From Burkholderia pyrrocinia (GTDB lineage: Bacteria > Pseudomonadota > Gammaproteobacteria > Burkholderiales > Burkholderiaceae), in contig NZ_CP011505.1 of NCBI RefSeq assembly GCF_001028665.1, positions 868,001 through 932,000 of the forward strand: a DNA stretch of 64,000 bases. The letters run 5' to 3'. Position 1 is the stretch's first letter. Every line of letters begins with the position of its first letter. The notes under the pieces are model-generated. The model worked only from the letters and a program-made list of their open reading frames with translations, ran no database searches and was not told where the DNA came from. Below are positions 44,363 through 52,844 of this stretch, piece by piece. Both the position numbers and the translations under genes were made by a program.

Positions 44363-45844
44363 TCAGCCCGCCGATCGGGTAACCGGCCGCTCCGCTGCTG
44401 CGGTCGCCAGGGCGACGCATTGCCGTGCAAGAACATCGGTAGGATCGACAAGACCGACGCGTGTGCCTGTCCTTCCCACGAAGCTGCTCTGCGGCAGCAG
44501 AAGCGGCAGCTCGGTACATCCCAATACGATGACTTCAACGCCTGCCGCAATGAGCCCGTCAATGGCGGCAGAGATATCGTCGAGGCAACGTCCGGTGGTA
44601 AATCCCGCTTTCACGCCTTCCGGGCCGTAGATCGCTTCCATCACGCGTGCCTGCAATTCCGCTCCAGGCACGATTTGCCGCAACCCCTCCGATTCCAGGG
44701 CTTTCTCGTAGACGCCGCTTGCGATCGTCCCCGAGGTTGCCAGCACGCCAACGCAGGAAATCAGCGGAAACGTCTCCCGGAGATGGCGGACCGTAACGGT
44801 CAGCATATTGACGATCGGGATGCCCAGATACGGTTGAATGCGTTCGACAAATGCATGGGCGGTATTGCACGGAATGGCGATGATGTCCGCGTCGCCCGAC
44901 TCGAGCTTCTTGCAGGTCGCATAAAGCGAGATGGTCGGGTCGGGACCGTCACCGATCAGGTTTTCCGTGCGGTCGGGAATCTGCGGATTCTGTTCGATCA
45001 GAAGCCTGATATGGTCCTGGTCGCGATTGGCCGGCGTGTTGCGCACGATCTTCTGCATGAAGTCCACCGTCGCCGCGGGCCCGACGCCGCCGACTACGCC
45101 CACTTTGAAGATGGATTCGGGCAAACCGTAATTGCCCGCTATCACGTACTGCGCATACGCAAGATTCGAATCGATCAGCGGCACGCGAAACGGGCCCATT
45201 TCCTCTGCCACGAGCGCAATTTCCGTCAGGCCCGGCACGATGATATTTGCGCCCTGCTCGATGAGGTCCTCGCACGCTTCGCGCAGCAGCGCGACAGGCC
45301 GGCCACACAGGTTGCCGCTCTTGACGCCGTCGGCGCCGTAGACAGCCTCGGTGACGAGGTCGATACCATCACGTGGCCGGGGGTAAATCACCTCGAATTC
45401 CGGCGCCGCGAAGTACTTTTCGAAGAGCCCTTTTCGACGGGAGTAGTCCGAGGTCAACACCCCGATTCGCCGGGCAGCCGGAAACTTCCTTCGCACATGG
45501 CTGCGAACGGCTTCCACCATATCGACGATCTGCAACGGCGAGTTGGCCTTCAGCTCGTCGATGAACGTATGACTGATGAAGCACGGGAGTACCACGGTCG
45601 TCACGCCCCGCTTCTCGAAGCCGCGGATCATGTCGAAAATGTAGAGCTTCCGTTGAGTCGTCGCTTCGCCACCACTGGCCGCCCCTCGAAAGGGATGCTG
45701 CTCGAAAATGACGTCGACGTGTTCCGCATCGCTCGATGCGGGCGTCGATTTGACGAGCTTGAAAAAGACATCCGCGCTGGCCAGTGGACCCAGGCCGCCC
45801 ACCACGCCGAACTTTTTCCCGCTCAGCACGTTTGCGCCGATCAT
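44363..45844 (-). CDS. Double-domain aspartate/glutamate racemase-family protein
   Basis: 493 residues from the ATG at 45844 (ATGA overlap with the transporter stop). Two homologous racemase halves, each about 240 aa: KKFGVVGGLGPLASADVFFK (about 10-29) and FKVGVVGGVGPAATVDFMQK (about 246-265). Family racemases need two cysteines. The C-terminal half has both, Cys326 (IPCNTAH) and Cys443 (LGCTELP). The N-terminal half keeps Cys88 (LPCFISH), but its second site reads PGLTE, with Gly205 and the Cys missing. The first half therefore may be non-racemising or regulatory. Predicted to interconvert L/D-aspartate or glutamate, supplying aspartase. Confidence 0.88.
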   Translation of the reverse strand: MIGANVLSGKKFGVVGGLGPLASADVFFKLVKSTPASSDAEHVDVIFEQHPFRGAASGGEATTQRKLYIFDMIRGFEKRGVTTVVLPCFISHTFIDELKANSPLQIVDMVEAVRSHVRRKFPAARRIGVLTSDYSRRKGLFEKYFAAPEFEVIYPRPRDGIDLVTEAVYGADGVKSGNLCGRPVALLREACEDLIEQGANIIVPGLTEIALVAEEMGPFRVPLIDSNLAYAQYVIAGNYGLPESIFKVGVVGGVGPAATVDFMQKIVRNTPANRDQDHIRLLIEQNPQIPDRTENLIGDGPDPTISLYATCKKLESGDADIIAIPCNTAHAFVERIQPYLGIPIVNMLTVTVRHLRETFPLISCVGVLATSGTIASGVYEKALESEGLRQIVPGAELQARVMEAIYGPEGVKAGFTTGRCLDDISAAIDGLIAAGVEVIVLGCTELPLLLPQSSFVGRTGTRVGLVDPTDVLARQCVALATAAAERPVTRSAG

Positions 45845-47136
45845 TTCGTTTCGCCCTGCAATTGGCCCAACGCAACGCTGTTCTCTCCATCGTTCTGCCG
45901 GGCGAGCCGCTTCAACTCCCACTTGGCAATGACGGCCGTCGAGATACTGTTGCCGATCACGTTGGTGGCGGTTCGCCCCATATCGAGGATCTGATCGATC
46001 GCGAGAATCAGCACCACGCCGGACGGCGGCAGATGAAACATCGGTGCAACTGCGGCGACCACCACCACGGAACCTCTTGCGACACCGGCCATTCCCTTGC
46101 TGCTCAACATCAGGACGAGCAACATCATGATTTGCGTGCCGACCGGCATGTCGATGCCGAATGCCTGCGCAATAAAGATCGCGGCAAACGCCTGGTACAT
46201 CATCGATCCGTCGAGATTGAACGCGTAGCCGAGCGGCAACGTAAAGCCAACGACCTTCTTGTCGATACCGAACGCTTCAAGCTTCTCGGTCAGTCGCGGA
46301 TACGCGGCCTCGCTGCTCGCGGTCGAAAAAGCGAGCATCGCCGGTTCACGGACGGCTCTCAGCAACTTCCAGATCGATTTGCCCAGGAACACGTAACCGA
46401 CGACGATGAGGGCGATCCACAGCAGGACCAGACCGAGGTAGAAGCTGCCGACGAGCTTGCCGTACGTGGTCAGCACATCCAGGCCGTTCATCGTGATCGC
46501 GGATGCCAGCGCGCCGAACACACCGACGGGTGCGAGCCGCATCACATAGTCGGTCAGCTTCAGCATTGCAGGGACGAGCGCATCGATGCCGGCGATCAGC
46601 GGCGTGACACGCGGGTCCTTTTTGATCGCACTCAGAACGACGCCAAACAGCACGGAAAAGACGAGGATCTGCAGGATGTCATTTCGAGCCATCGCATCGA
46701 TGATGCTGGAAGGAAACGCATGCGTGACGAAGTCCTTGAAGTTCAGACCCGCGGTGTTGAGACCGGTTGCCACATCGGCACTGGTCTGCGTCATATGCAG
46801 CCCCGCGCCGGGCTGCAGCGCATTCGCGAGGACGAGGCCAAGCGCGAGCGAGAAAAGCGACGCGCACACGAACCATCCCACCGACCTGAACCCGATTCTG
46901 CGCACGTCGCTCGTCCCTTCCATGCCGGCGAGCCCGGACACCAGCGTGGCGAAGACGAGCGGTGCGATGATCATCTTCACAAGGCGCAGGAAGATGTCCG
47001 TGATGATCGAGAAGTACCCTGCGATTGCCTTGGCTTCTGCAGCACCGGCGACACTCCGATGACACACGTAACCGACGACGACGCCGAGCACCATGCCAGC
47101 CAGAATATAGAAAGTCAGGCGATTTTTCATTTCCAT
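45841..47136 (-). CDS. DAACS-family dicarboxylate/glutamate:cation symporter
   Basis: 431 residues from the ATG at 47136 (an ATG 6 bp later is also possible). LTFYILAGMVLGVVVGY is the first helix. The family core is complete: LGYAFNLDGSMMYQAFAAIF, MLSSKGMAGVARGSVVV (serine-rich re-entrant loop) and DQILDMGRTATNVIGN (substrate-binding helix). It imports C4-dicarboxylates or acidic amino acids with Na+ or H+. It is coupled to the racemase by a 4-nt overlap and is the first gene of the aspartate module. Confidence 0.92.
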   Translation of the reverse strand: MEMKNRLTFYILAGMVLGVVVGYVCHRSVAGAAEAKAIAGYFSIITDIFLRLVKMIIAPLVFATLVSGLAGMEGTSDVRRIGFRSVGWFVCASLFSLALGLVLANALQPGAGLHMTQTSADVATGLNTAGLNFKDFVTHAFPSSIIDAMARNDILQILVFSVLFGVVLSAIKKDPRVTPLIAGIDALVPAMLKLTDYVMRLAPVGVFGALASAITMNGLDVLTTYGKLVGSFYLGLVLLWIALIVVGYVFLGKSIWKLLRAVREPAMLAFSTASSEAAYPRLTEKLEAFGIDKKVVGFTLPLGYAFNLDGSMMYQAFAAIFIAQAFGIDMPVGTQIMMLLVLMLSSKGMAGVARGSVVVVAAVAPMFHLPPSGVVLILAIDQILDMGRTATNVIGNSISTAVIAKWELKRLARQNDGENSVALGQLQGETK

Positions 47137-47281
47137 CAGTCCGAGGAATGCGTACAAGGGTCCGACGTGACCGCAGTACGCTGGCAGGAGGCAAAAACGT
47201 CGTTAGCGGCGCGACGTTTCTGTGTATGGGACGGATGATAGAGATGATCGAAAAAGGCTCGATGCGGGTCCTGCATGGGGA

Positions 47282-47298
47282 TATGCGAACCTCACATA
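47282..47298. promoter_or_regulatory. Candidate LysR-type binding site
   Basis: TATG and CATA arms flank 9 bp (TATGCGAACCTCACATA), a short dyad like those bound by LysR regulators. It lies in the 176-bp gap between the transporter start and the LysR stop, where the transporter promoter must be. Confidence 0.4.
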
Positions 47299-47312
47299 AC
47301 GCGGGATAACCC

Positions 47313-48227
47313 CTAATCGGCGGCCGGCGACGCGGCGCGAAGATGGCGCCAGAGCGCGTCCAGAAACTCACTGCGATTCGATGCATCGCGGTAGACGCGA
47401 AGTTCGATTTCGAGGTTCCATGCGTCCCGGCCCGCTGGAACCAGTTCGCACGCGTCGAGCTCGGCGACGATCGAGCTTTTCGGAAGCCACGCGACGCCTT
47501 CGCCTTCCAGGACCAGTTTCTTGACAACCTCCGCCATGTCGGACTCGTAATGCAGCCGCAAGGCCGGGCTCGTATCGACTCGACTCAAAAGGAGTGCGAG
47601 GCAGCGGCCGAAATAGCTGGTTTCCGTATACGAAATCAACGGCAACGCATGGGTCGCCGTTCCAGGCAACCGGAACGCGGGCCCACCACGCGGGTTCGGC
47701 CGGCAGACAGGCATCAGTACATCGACGCCCACGGCGAGATGCTCGTACTTGGTCGGGTCGAGATGGAGGGGAAGCTCCGGGTGATGATAGGCAAACATCA
47801 GTTCGCAGTTGCCGTTCACGAGCATCAGGATCGAGTCGTGGACATTGGTGGGTATCACCCGCGCACGTACATCCCCGAAACGGCCAGTGAGCGCTTTCAA
47901 CCAGCCGGGCAAGAAGCCCAGCGCGATCGTATGACCCGCCGCAATCCGCAGGCCTTTGCCCGCCATGCGCTGGTCATTGCGAATGATGGCTCGCGTATCG
48001 AACAGCTTTCCCAGTATGTCTACCGCTGCCTCCCGAAACAATTGTCCGGCAGGCGTCAGGGTGGGAGGGAAGCTGCTGCGGTCGATGAGATCCGCGCCGA
48101 CCCACTGCTCGAGCGACTGAATGCGCCTGCTGAACCCCGACTGGGTGACATTCCGGAATTGCGCCGCCCGCGAGAAGCTCTGATATTGCGAGAGGGCGAT
48201 GAAGTCCTCGATCCACTTGATTTCCAT
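47313..48227 (-). CDS. LysR-family transcriptional regulator
   Basis: 304 residues from the ATG at 48227, preceded by CAGGA. N-terminal helix-turn-helix: WIEDFIALSQYQSFSRAAQF, RNVTQSGFSRRIQSLEQWVG. The effector domain follows (LRIAAGHTIALGFLPGWLKA; GEGVAWLPKSSIVAELDAC). It is upstream of the transporter-racemase-aspA genes on the same strand and is the obvious candidate controller. Unlike most LysR genes it is not divergent from its presumed target. Confidence 0.92.
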   Translation of the reverse strand: MEIKWIEDFIALSQYQSFSRAAQFRNVTQSGFSRRIQSLEQWVGADLIDRSSFPPTLTPAGQLFREAAVDILGKLFDTRAIIRNDQRMAGKGLRIAAGHTIALGFLPGWLKALTGRFGDVRARVIPTNVHDSILMLVNGNCELMFAYHHPELPLHLDPTKYEHLAVGVDVLMPVCRPNPRGGPAFRLPGTATHALPLISYTETSYFGRCLALLLSRVDTSPALRLHYESDMAEVVKKLVLEGEGVAWLPKSSIVAELDACELVPAGRDAWNLEIELRVYRDASNRSEFLDALWRHLRAASPAAD

Positions 48228-48359
48228 ATCGGGTCCTGTGACAAGGCGGTAGCTTCTGCGAGATCGATGGATTCTACGCCCGGCCCCTTTCCCGATAACG
48301 TCGCAGGACGCGGATGTCATCAGGCCCGGCACGACCGTGCGCTCCAGCGATCGATGCGT

Positions 48360-49319
48360 TCAGGTTCCGTTCGACTTTGCGCCGCTCGGCTGAGAGATGC
48401 GGGTGACGACGTGCGGTCCGCTGCCGTCATGGACCGGATAGTCCTCGTATCTCGAGAACGCGTAGTTCAACAGGCCAGCGGCGCCCGTTATCCGGTCACC
48501 AGCCGTTGGTGCACCCAGGAGCACGGCGAAGACTCGCCTGGTCATAGGGGGAGACGTCTGCTTTCTTTTCGCGGTTGCGACGATGCAGTAGCCGGCCGCC
48601 TGGGTATGCCCCGTCTTCATGCCATCGACCGACGGGTCCTTTCCAAGCAGCCAGTTCTTGTTCCGCTTCTCGAACTTGCCGAATGCGAAATGCTGCTCCG
48701 ACGAGAACGCGTAGTACTCCGGGAAGTCCTTGGTGAGGCGCAAGGCCAACGTGGAAAGATCGCGAGCAGTCGAGTAATTTCCCGGCGTCGTCATGCCCGA
48801 CGGCGTCGCGTAGTGGGTATGCTTCATTCCGAGCTGCCGTGCCGTTTCGTTCATGAGTTGCTCGAATCCAGCTGGCGAGCCTCCGACGCGCTCGGCCAGG
48901 ACAAGTGCGGCATCGTTGGCAGAGGCGGCAATCAGACCGCGGACGAGCGCTTTGACCGGCACCCGTTGCCCCGGTATCAGGTACATTTTTGCCTCGTCGT
49001 TGCCGACTTCACCGATGGCCGCGGCGCCCACCTGCACTTTCTCGTCCCAGCGCACGGCTCCACGCTTCAAGGCGCCGAGCACGAGGTACGCTGTCATGAG
49101 CTTGGTGAGCGATGCCGGCTGACGTTCGGCGTCCGCGTTATGCTCCACGAGTATCTGATCGGATTCGCCGTCAACGACCATCCATGACACGGCCTGGACG
49201 TCGGACGGTGGCTGCGCGGCCGCACCTCCGGCTGTCAGGCATGAAGCGATTCCCGCCGTGACGAGAAGGCGTCGAAAAAGAAAATTGGAAAACCGGGGCG
49301 TCAAGTTTGAAACCTGCAT
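48360..49319 (-). CDS. D-alanyl-D-alanine carboxypeptidase (PBP5/6 family, short form)
   Basis: 319 residues. After a signal peptide (VTAGIASCLTAGGAAAQ) the three penicillin-binding motifs appear in order: SLTK (about 70-73), SAN (about 133-135) and KTG in DGMKTGHTQAAG. It trims the terminal D-Ala of peptidoglycan side chains in the periplasm. It is about 80 residues shorter than DacA/DacC: the C-terminal beta domain and amphipathic membrane anchor are missing, so it may be soluble. It belongs to the block between the two reverse-transcriptase 3' copies. Confidence 0.9.
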   Translation of the reverse strand: MQVSNLTPRFSNFLFRRLLVTAGIASCLTAGGAAAQPPSDVQAVSWMVVDGESDQILVEHNADAERQPASLTKLMTAYLVLGALKRGAVRWDEKVQVGAAAIGEVGNDEAKMYLIPGQRVPVKALVRGLIAASANDAALVLAERVGGSPAGFEQLMNETARQLGMKHTHYATPSGMTTPGNYSTARDLSTLALRLTKDFPEYYAFSSEQHFAFGKFEKRNKNWLLGKDPSVDGMKTGHTQAAGYCIVATAKRKQTSPPMTRRVFAVLLGAPTAGDRITGAAGLLNYAFSRYEDYPVHDGSGPHVVTRISQPSGAKSNGT

Positions 49320-49655
49320 GAAGACATTGTTGATCTTGCAGACGACGTTTTCCGCGGCAACGATGCGGCAAGTCGCGGTGCATGGACCGGGCCGCTCATC
49401 TTAGACGCGCGAAGCGCCTGGCTCCATGCCACTTTCGCATGACGTCATGCTGAATCAGCAAATGTGAGACTTTGGACCACTAAACGATTGCGGTCGAATT
49501 GTCGGCAATCGGCGCGCCCTGACGTCTTCGACAAGATAGCCGACAAAGCACGACGTGGCCCATCGAGCAATACGACAAACCTGTCCAGGTGACCGCTTGA
49601 TGCTTGACGGAACGACGTGCCGTTTGCCGGCCGAACCCGATGTCTGCCCGGAGCC
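49320..49655. other. Noncoding spacer, DD-carboxypeptidase to reverse transcriptase
   Basis: 336 bp between the divergently arranged 5' end of the carboxypeptidase and the 3' end of the reverse transcriptase. It should hold the carboxypeptidase promoter. The last 35 bp match the sequence downstream of the relic at 41694. Confidence 0.4.
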
Positions 49656-51005
49656 TTACCGGTCTGCGCCGTCGACGTCCCACGCGATCCGGTCGAACAA
49701 CCCGCGCAGCTTCGCGCCGCGCGCCGCGTTCAACGCTGCCGCATGCGCGACCCGTCCGGCCAGATGCGCGCGGAAATCCGGATGCGCGTCGCGATTCTGC
49801 GACGTCGGCCCGCTCCGGATGCAGTTGGTCAGGATGGCCTTCAGCAGATCGAACTCATCGCGCGCCAGATTCGGATGACGGTTGACGACCACGCCGGCCA
49901 GATGCTGCCGCGTGCCCCGCCGCATCACGCGGGTCTTGCGCAGTTGCAGCGCGAAGCCCTCCTCGAGCGCGATCGCGGCGACCCTGACCTGCAGCCGCTC
50001 GACGTCGCGCGCGAGCGTGCCGCCACCCGAAAACGCGAGATCGTCGGCATAGCGCGTGTAGGTCGCATCGAGCGAACGCGCGAGCGCGGCGAGCCGCATG
50101 TCGAACCGGAATGCGCTCAGGTTCGCCAGCGCCGGCGACGTCGGCGCGCCCTGCGGCAGATGCCGGTTGCGATAGCGCTGCCGGGCGATCCAGTCGAGAC
50201 GGTCATGCAGGTCCGGTGCGAGCAGCCGCGCCGACGGCACGCGGTTGGTGCACAGCCCGGTGAGCGTGCGCGCGACTTCGGCCGGATACCCGAGCGTGAC
50301 GAACAGCGCATGGACCCGCGCGGCACGCACCGACACGAAGAAATCCGCGAGATCGAAGCGGACGACCACGTCGCGATCCGCGTGCGGCGCCGCAAACGAC
50401 ACGATTCCGTGCCCCTTGCGAAAACCGTGTACCGCGCCGTGCGGCGCAATGCGATCGAGCAGCCCGTGCAGGATGCGGCGCTGCGCTTCGCGCAGCCGCC
50501 CCTTCGGGATCTCGACCACGCGGCACCCGCCGCTGCGCTTGTCGACCGCAACGTACGTGTAGTGATGCAGCGGTGTTGCGCTGCCGCGCGCGTCGACGCG
50601 CCAGCGGTCGGACAGCCAGTCGAGCTCCGGCACGCTCACGCCGAGCCAGCCGGCGAGATCGCCGGGCGTCGCCCATTGCGGCACGTCGCAGCCGGCGAGC
50701 GGCGCCGGCAACGGCCGCTGGACCGGCGGCCGCCGTACGACGCGGATCACGGCCGGCCGATCGTCGCCGTACCACGCGCGCACGAATCCGGGCGCATCGG
50801 CCAGGTTCGCCGCCAGCGCGTCGATGTCGGTATCGGCCCAGTTCGCGCCGAAGCGCGCGAGCGCGGCATCCGCGACTTCGTGCGTCCACGGCGGCGCAGC
50901 ACCGAGCACGGCCGTCATCCGGGCGATGACGCCATCGCGTTCGGGCGATCCGGCCAGCATCGCTTCAGCAATCGTGCGAACGGTATCGAACAGGGATACG
51001 TACAT
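49656..51005 (-). CDS. Retron-type reverse transcriptase
   Basis: 449 residues from the ATG at 51005, chosen because the longer frame would run through the structured leader. Residues 1-140 are an N-terminal extension. The RT core follows: RFDLADFF with the first metal Asp (about 218), LPQGAPTSPALANL (283-296), YADD catalytic box (319-322) and GVVVNRHPN (371-379), the last resembling the VTG/VN block of retron RTs. HGFRKGHGIVSFAAPH (193-208) occupies the place of the retron NAxxH region in altered form. Retron RTs copy an adjacent ncRNA into msDNA and usually act in phage defence. The neighbours are not obvious effectors. Group II intron maturase or DGR domains are not seen. Confidence 0.85.
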   Translation of the reverse strand: MYVSLFDTVRTIAEAMLAGSPERDGVIARMTAVLGAAPPWTHEVADAALARFGANWADTDIDALAANLADAPGFVRAWYGDDRPAVIRVVRRPPVQRPLPAPLAGCDVPQWATPGDLAGWLGVSVPELDWLSDRWRVDARGSATPLHHYTYVAVDKRSGGCRVVEIPKGRLREAQRRILHGLLDRIAPHGAVHGFRKGHGIVSFAAPHADRDVVVRFDLADFFVSVRAARVHALFVTLGYPAEVARTLTGLCTNRVPSARLLAPDLHDRLDWIARQRYRNRHLPQGAPTSPALANLSAFRFDMRLAALARSLDATYTRYADDLAFSGGGTLARDVERLQVRVAAIALEEGFALQLRKTRVMRRGTRQHLAGVVVNRHPNLARDEFDLLKAILTNCIRSGPTSQNRDAHPDFRAHLAGRVAHAAALNAARGAKLRGLFDRIAWDVDGADR

Positions 51006-51009
51006 GGAA

Positions 51010-51185
51010 ATCGATGGGCGGGACGATGAGCCAACGTGACTGGTGCTGCGAGAGCCGCCGTTGCGCAACGCGCAACGTCCGCTCTTGCGACGCATCGGGG
51101 TATCGAGCTCATCCACGGGGTAGCCCCGTAGTCCTGGAACATCGGCTGCCTGTTCCGGGCGTGTGCTTGACCCACCGCCCCGCGT
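51010..51185 (-). ncRNA. Candidate retron msr-msd RNA
   Basis: About 175 nt between a strong promoter and the reverse-transcriptase start. Going 5' to 3' on the minus strand: a GGGCGG (51180-51175) complementary to CCGCCC (51021-51016) as possible a1/a2; a GGAAC/GTTCC hairpin (51156-51136); an ACGGGG/CCCCGT hairpin (51129-51115); then an outer GATGAGC/GCTCATC stem (51113-51107 with 51031-51025). This encloses a long hairpin at 51088-51048 with arms GCAAGAGC/GCTCTCGC and CGTTGCG/CGCAACG. Order and size match msr (short hairpins) then msd (long hairpin). Folding by eye only. Confidence 0.6.
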
Positions 51186-51191
51186 CGCGAC

Positions 51192-51219
51192 TTTAAAGGC
51201 CGGGCATGCAGGATGTCAA
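51192..51219 (-). promoter_or_regulatory. Strong sigma-70-like promoter for the retron RNA
   Basis: Consensus TTGACA (51219-51214) and TTTAAA (51197-51192), spacer 16 bp. It would start transcription near 51185, leaving a leader of about 180 nt before the reverse-transcriptase ATG. Confidence 0.65.
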
Positions 51220-51275
51220 ACCCGGCGGCAGGCCGGCGTCGCGCGGGCGACGCTGCCCGCGAGTGGCGCCCGATC

Positions 51276-52241
51276 CTACAGCACCTGCGGCGCATCGCGC
51301 AGCACGGTGCGCAACGCGGTATCGAACGGCGTCGCGTAATCGATCCCGAGTTCGCGCACGCGCGATGCGTCCAGATGGCAATCGTACGGGCGCGGCGTCG
51401 CGTCGGCCGGCGTGTCGATCGGCGCGAGCGATGCGTCGATGCCGAGCGCGGCCGCGATCCGCTGCGCGATCCCGTACTTCGTCATCGGCTCCTCGCCCGA
51501 CCAATGACGGATGCCCGTGACGGACCCGCCCGCGAGATGACGCAACGTCAGGTCGCGGATAACTTGCGCGACGTCCGGCGTGTAGGTCGGGTAACGAATC
51601 GCCCATGCGTCCATGCCGACCGCGTCGGCACCCGGGCGCGCGGAAGCGACGATCGCGGGGACGAGGCTCGTGACGGCCGATTCGCTCCAGTCGGCGATCG
51701 GCCCGTAAAGCAACGGCAGGCGCAGCACGCACGACAACGGCGACGCGGCGAGCAGTGCTGCCTCGCCTTCCAGCTTCGTGCGGCCGTAGATGTTCAGCGG
51801 ATTCGGGGTGGCGTCTTCACCGTACGGGGCGGCCTTGCCGTCGAATACGTAATCGGTGGAGATGCCCAGCGTCCATGCGCCATATCGCGCGGCGAGCGCG
51901 CCGATGCGAGCCGGGGCGGTGACGTTGATTGCGCGCGCCGCGGCCGGGTCGCGTTCGCAGACGTCGGGGCGGCGTTCGGCTGCGCAGACGATCACGGCGG
52001 CCGGCTTGCGGGTTTCGAAGAGGTGTTCGAGGGACGGCTGGTCGAGCGCGTCGAGTCGGGCGATGTTTTCCGGCGGCAGCGCGAGCAGTCTTGCGCCTGC
52101 GCTTTGTGGGTTCCGGATGGTCGCGAGCAGCGTCAGCGACGATTCGCGGGCCAGCGACGCGGCAACCGCTCGACCGAGCAGGCCGGAGGCGCCGATGAGG
52201 AGAATGGTCGGGAGTTCGGGCGACGAGGTTGGGCTTGGCAT
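51276..52241 (-). CDS. RmlD-like SDR-family sugar nucleotide reductase
   Basis: 321 residues from the ATG at 52241. Nucleotide-binding glycine motif GASGLLGRA near the N terminus, STDYVFDG with the catalytic Ser/Thr region and YGRTKLEGE holding the YxxxK pair. This matches the dTDP-4-dehydrorhamnose reductase / extended SDR group. No other rhamnose genes (rmlABC) are nearby, so the substrate may differ. The start was chosen because the longer frame crosses the DoxX terminator. Confidence 0.85.
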   Translation of the reverse strand: MPSPTSSPELPTILLIGASGLLGRAVAASLARESSLTLLATIRNPQSAGARLLALPPENIARLDALDQPSLEHLFETRKPAAVIVCAAERRPDVCERDPAAARAINVTAPARIGALAARYGAWTLGISTDYVFDGKAAPYGEDATPNPLNIYGRTKLEGEAALLAASPLSCVLRLPLLYGPIADWSESAVTSLVPAIVASARPGADAVGMDAWAIRYPTYTPDVAQVIRDLTLRHLAGGSVTGIRHWSGEEPMTKYGIAQRIAAALGIDASLAPIDTPADATPRPYDCHLDASRVRELGIDYATPFDTALRTVLRDAPQVL

Positions 52242-52369
52242 GGGCGGCGATTCGGTGACGTGGGGAAGCGCGAGGTCGCGTTCGGCGTTCGAGACCTGAT
52301 CGTTCGGAGGATAGCGGAAAAGGTCAGCAATCTCCGAAACCGCCTCACCCCATCCATCGCTGAAAAAAG

Positions 52370-52399
52370 TAAAGCCCGGTGCGCATCCGCGCACCGGGC
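52370..52399 (-). terminator. Rho-independent terminator of the doxX gene
   Basis: An 11-bp perfect stem (52374-52384 with 52389-52399, loop ATCC) followed on the minus strand by UUUACUUUUUU. It lies 32 bp beyond the DoxX stop. One of the clearest terminators in the window. Confidence 0.9.
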
Positions 52400-52430
52400 C
52401 CGTCACACCGGACAGAAACTTCGCCCCGCG

Positions 52431-52844
52431 TTACTTCCGGTCGAACGAATACCGCCCCGGCCCGGTCAGCGCGAGCAACAGCAACCCGCCGATGATGCTC
52501 ACGTTCTTGTAGAAGTTGATCATCGCCATGTACTGGTCCATTCCCTGCAGCGCCCAGTAGCGATGGCCGATCAGCGCGGTCGCGAGCGTATAGGCGGCGA
52601 ACACCAGCGCGAGCGGACGCGTATAGAAGCCGATCGCGATCAGCGCGCCGCCGGCCAGCTCGACCGCCACCGCGATCGCGGCCGCCAGCTCGGGCGCCGG
52701 GTTCCCCGTCGACGCCATGTACGCGACCGTGCCCGAGAAGCCGCTCAGCTTCTGCCAGCCGAACAGCACGAACAGGATCATCATCAGCACGCGAGCCGCC
52801 AGCAGCAGCTCGTCCTTCTTCGACTCCAGCGAAATGTAACGCAT
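52431..52844 (-). CDS. DoxX-family membrane protein
   Basis: 137 residues from the ATG at 52844, with four hydrophobic segments: VLMMILFVLFGWQKLSGFSG, AIAVAVELAGGALIAIGFYT, ALVFAAYTLATALIGHRYW and NVSIIGGLLLLALTG. GWQKLSG and VELAGG are typical DoxX landmarks. Inner-membrane protein, often linked to redox or thiol stress; the exact role is unclear. Monocistronic, with its own terminator. Confidence 0.88.
   Translation of the reverse strand: MRYISLESKKDELLLAARVLMMILFVLFGWQKLSGFSGTVAYMASTGNPAPELAAAIAVAVELAGGALIAIGFYTRPLALVFAAYTLATALIGHRYWALQGMDQYMAMINFYKNVSIIGGLLLLALTGPGRYSFDRK

Noticed and set aside
51006..51116. In-frame extension of the reverse transcriptase to 51116
   Set aside because: The extra 37 codons overlap the strong hairpins of the leader and are Arg/Ser-rich; the ATG at 51005 is preferred.
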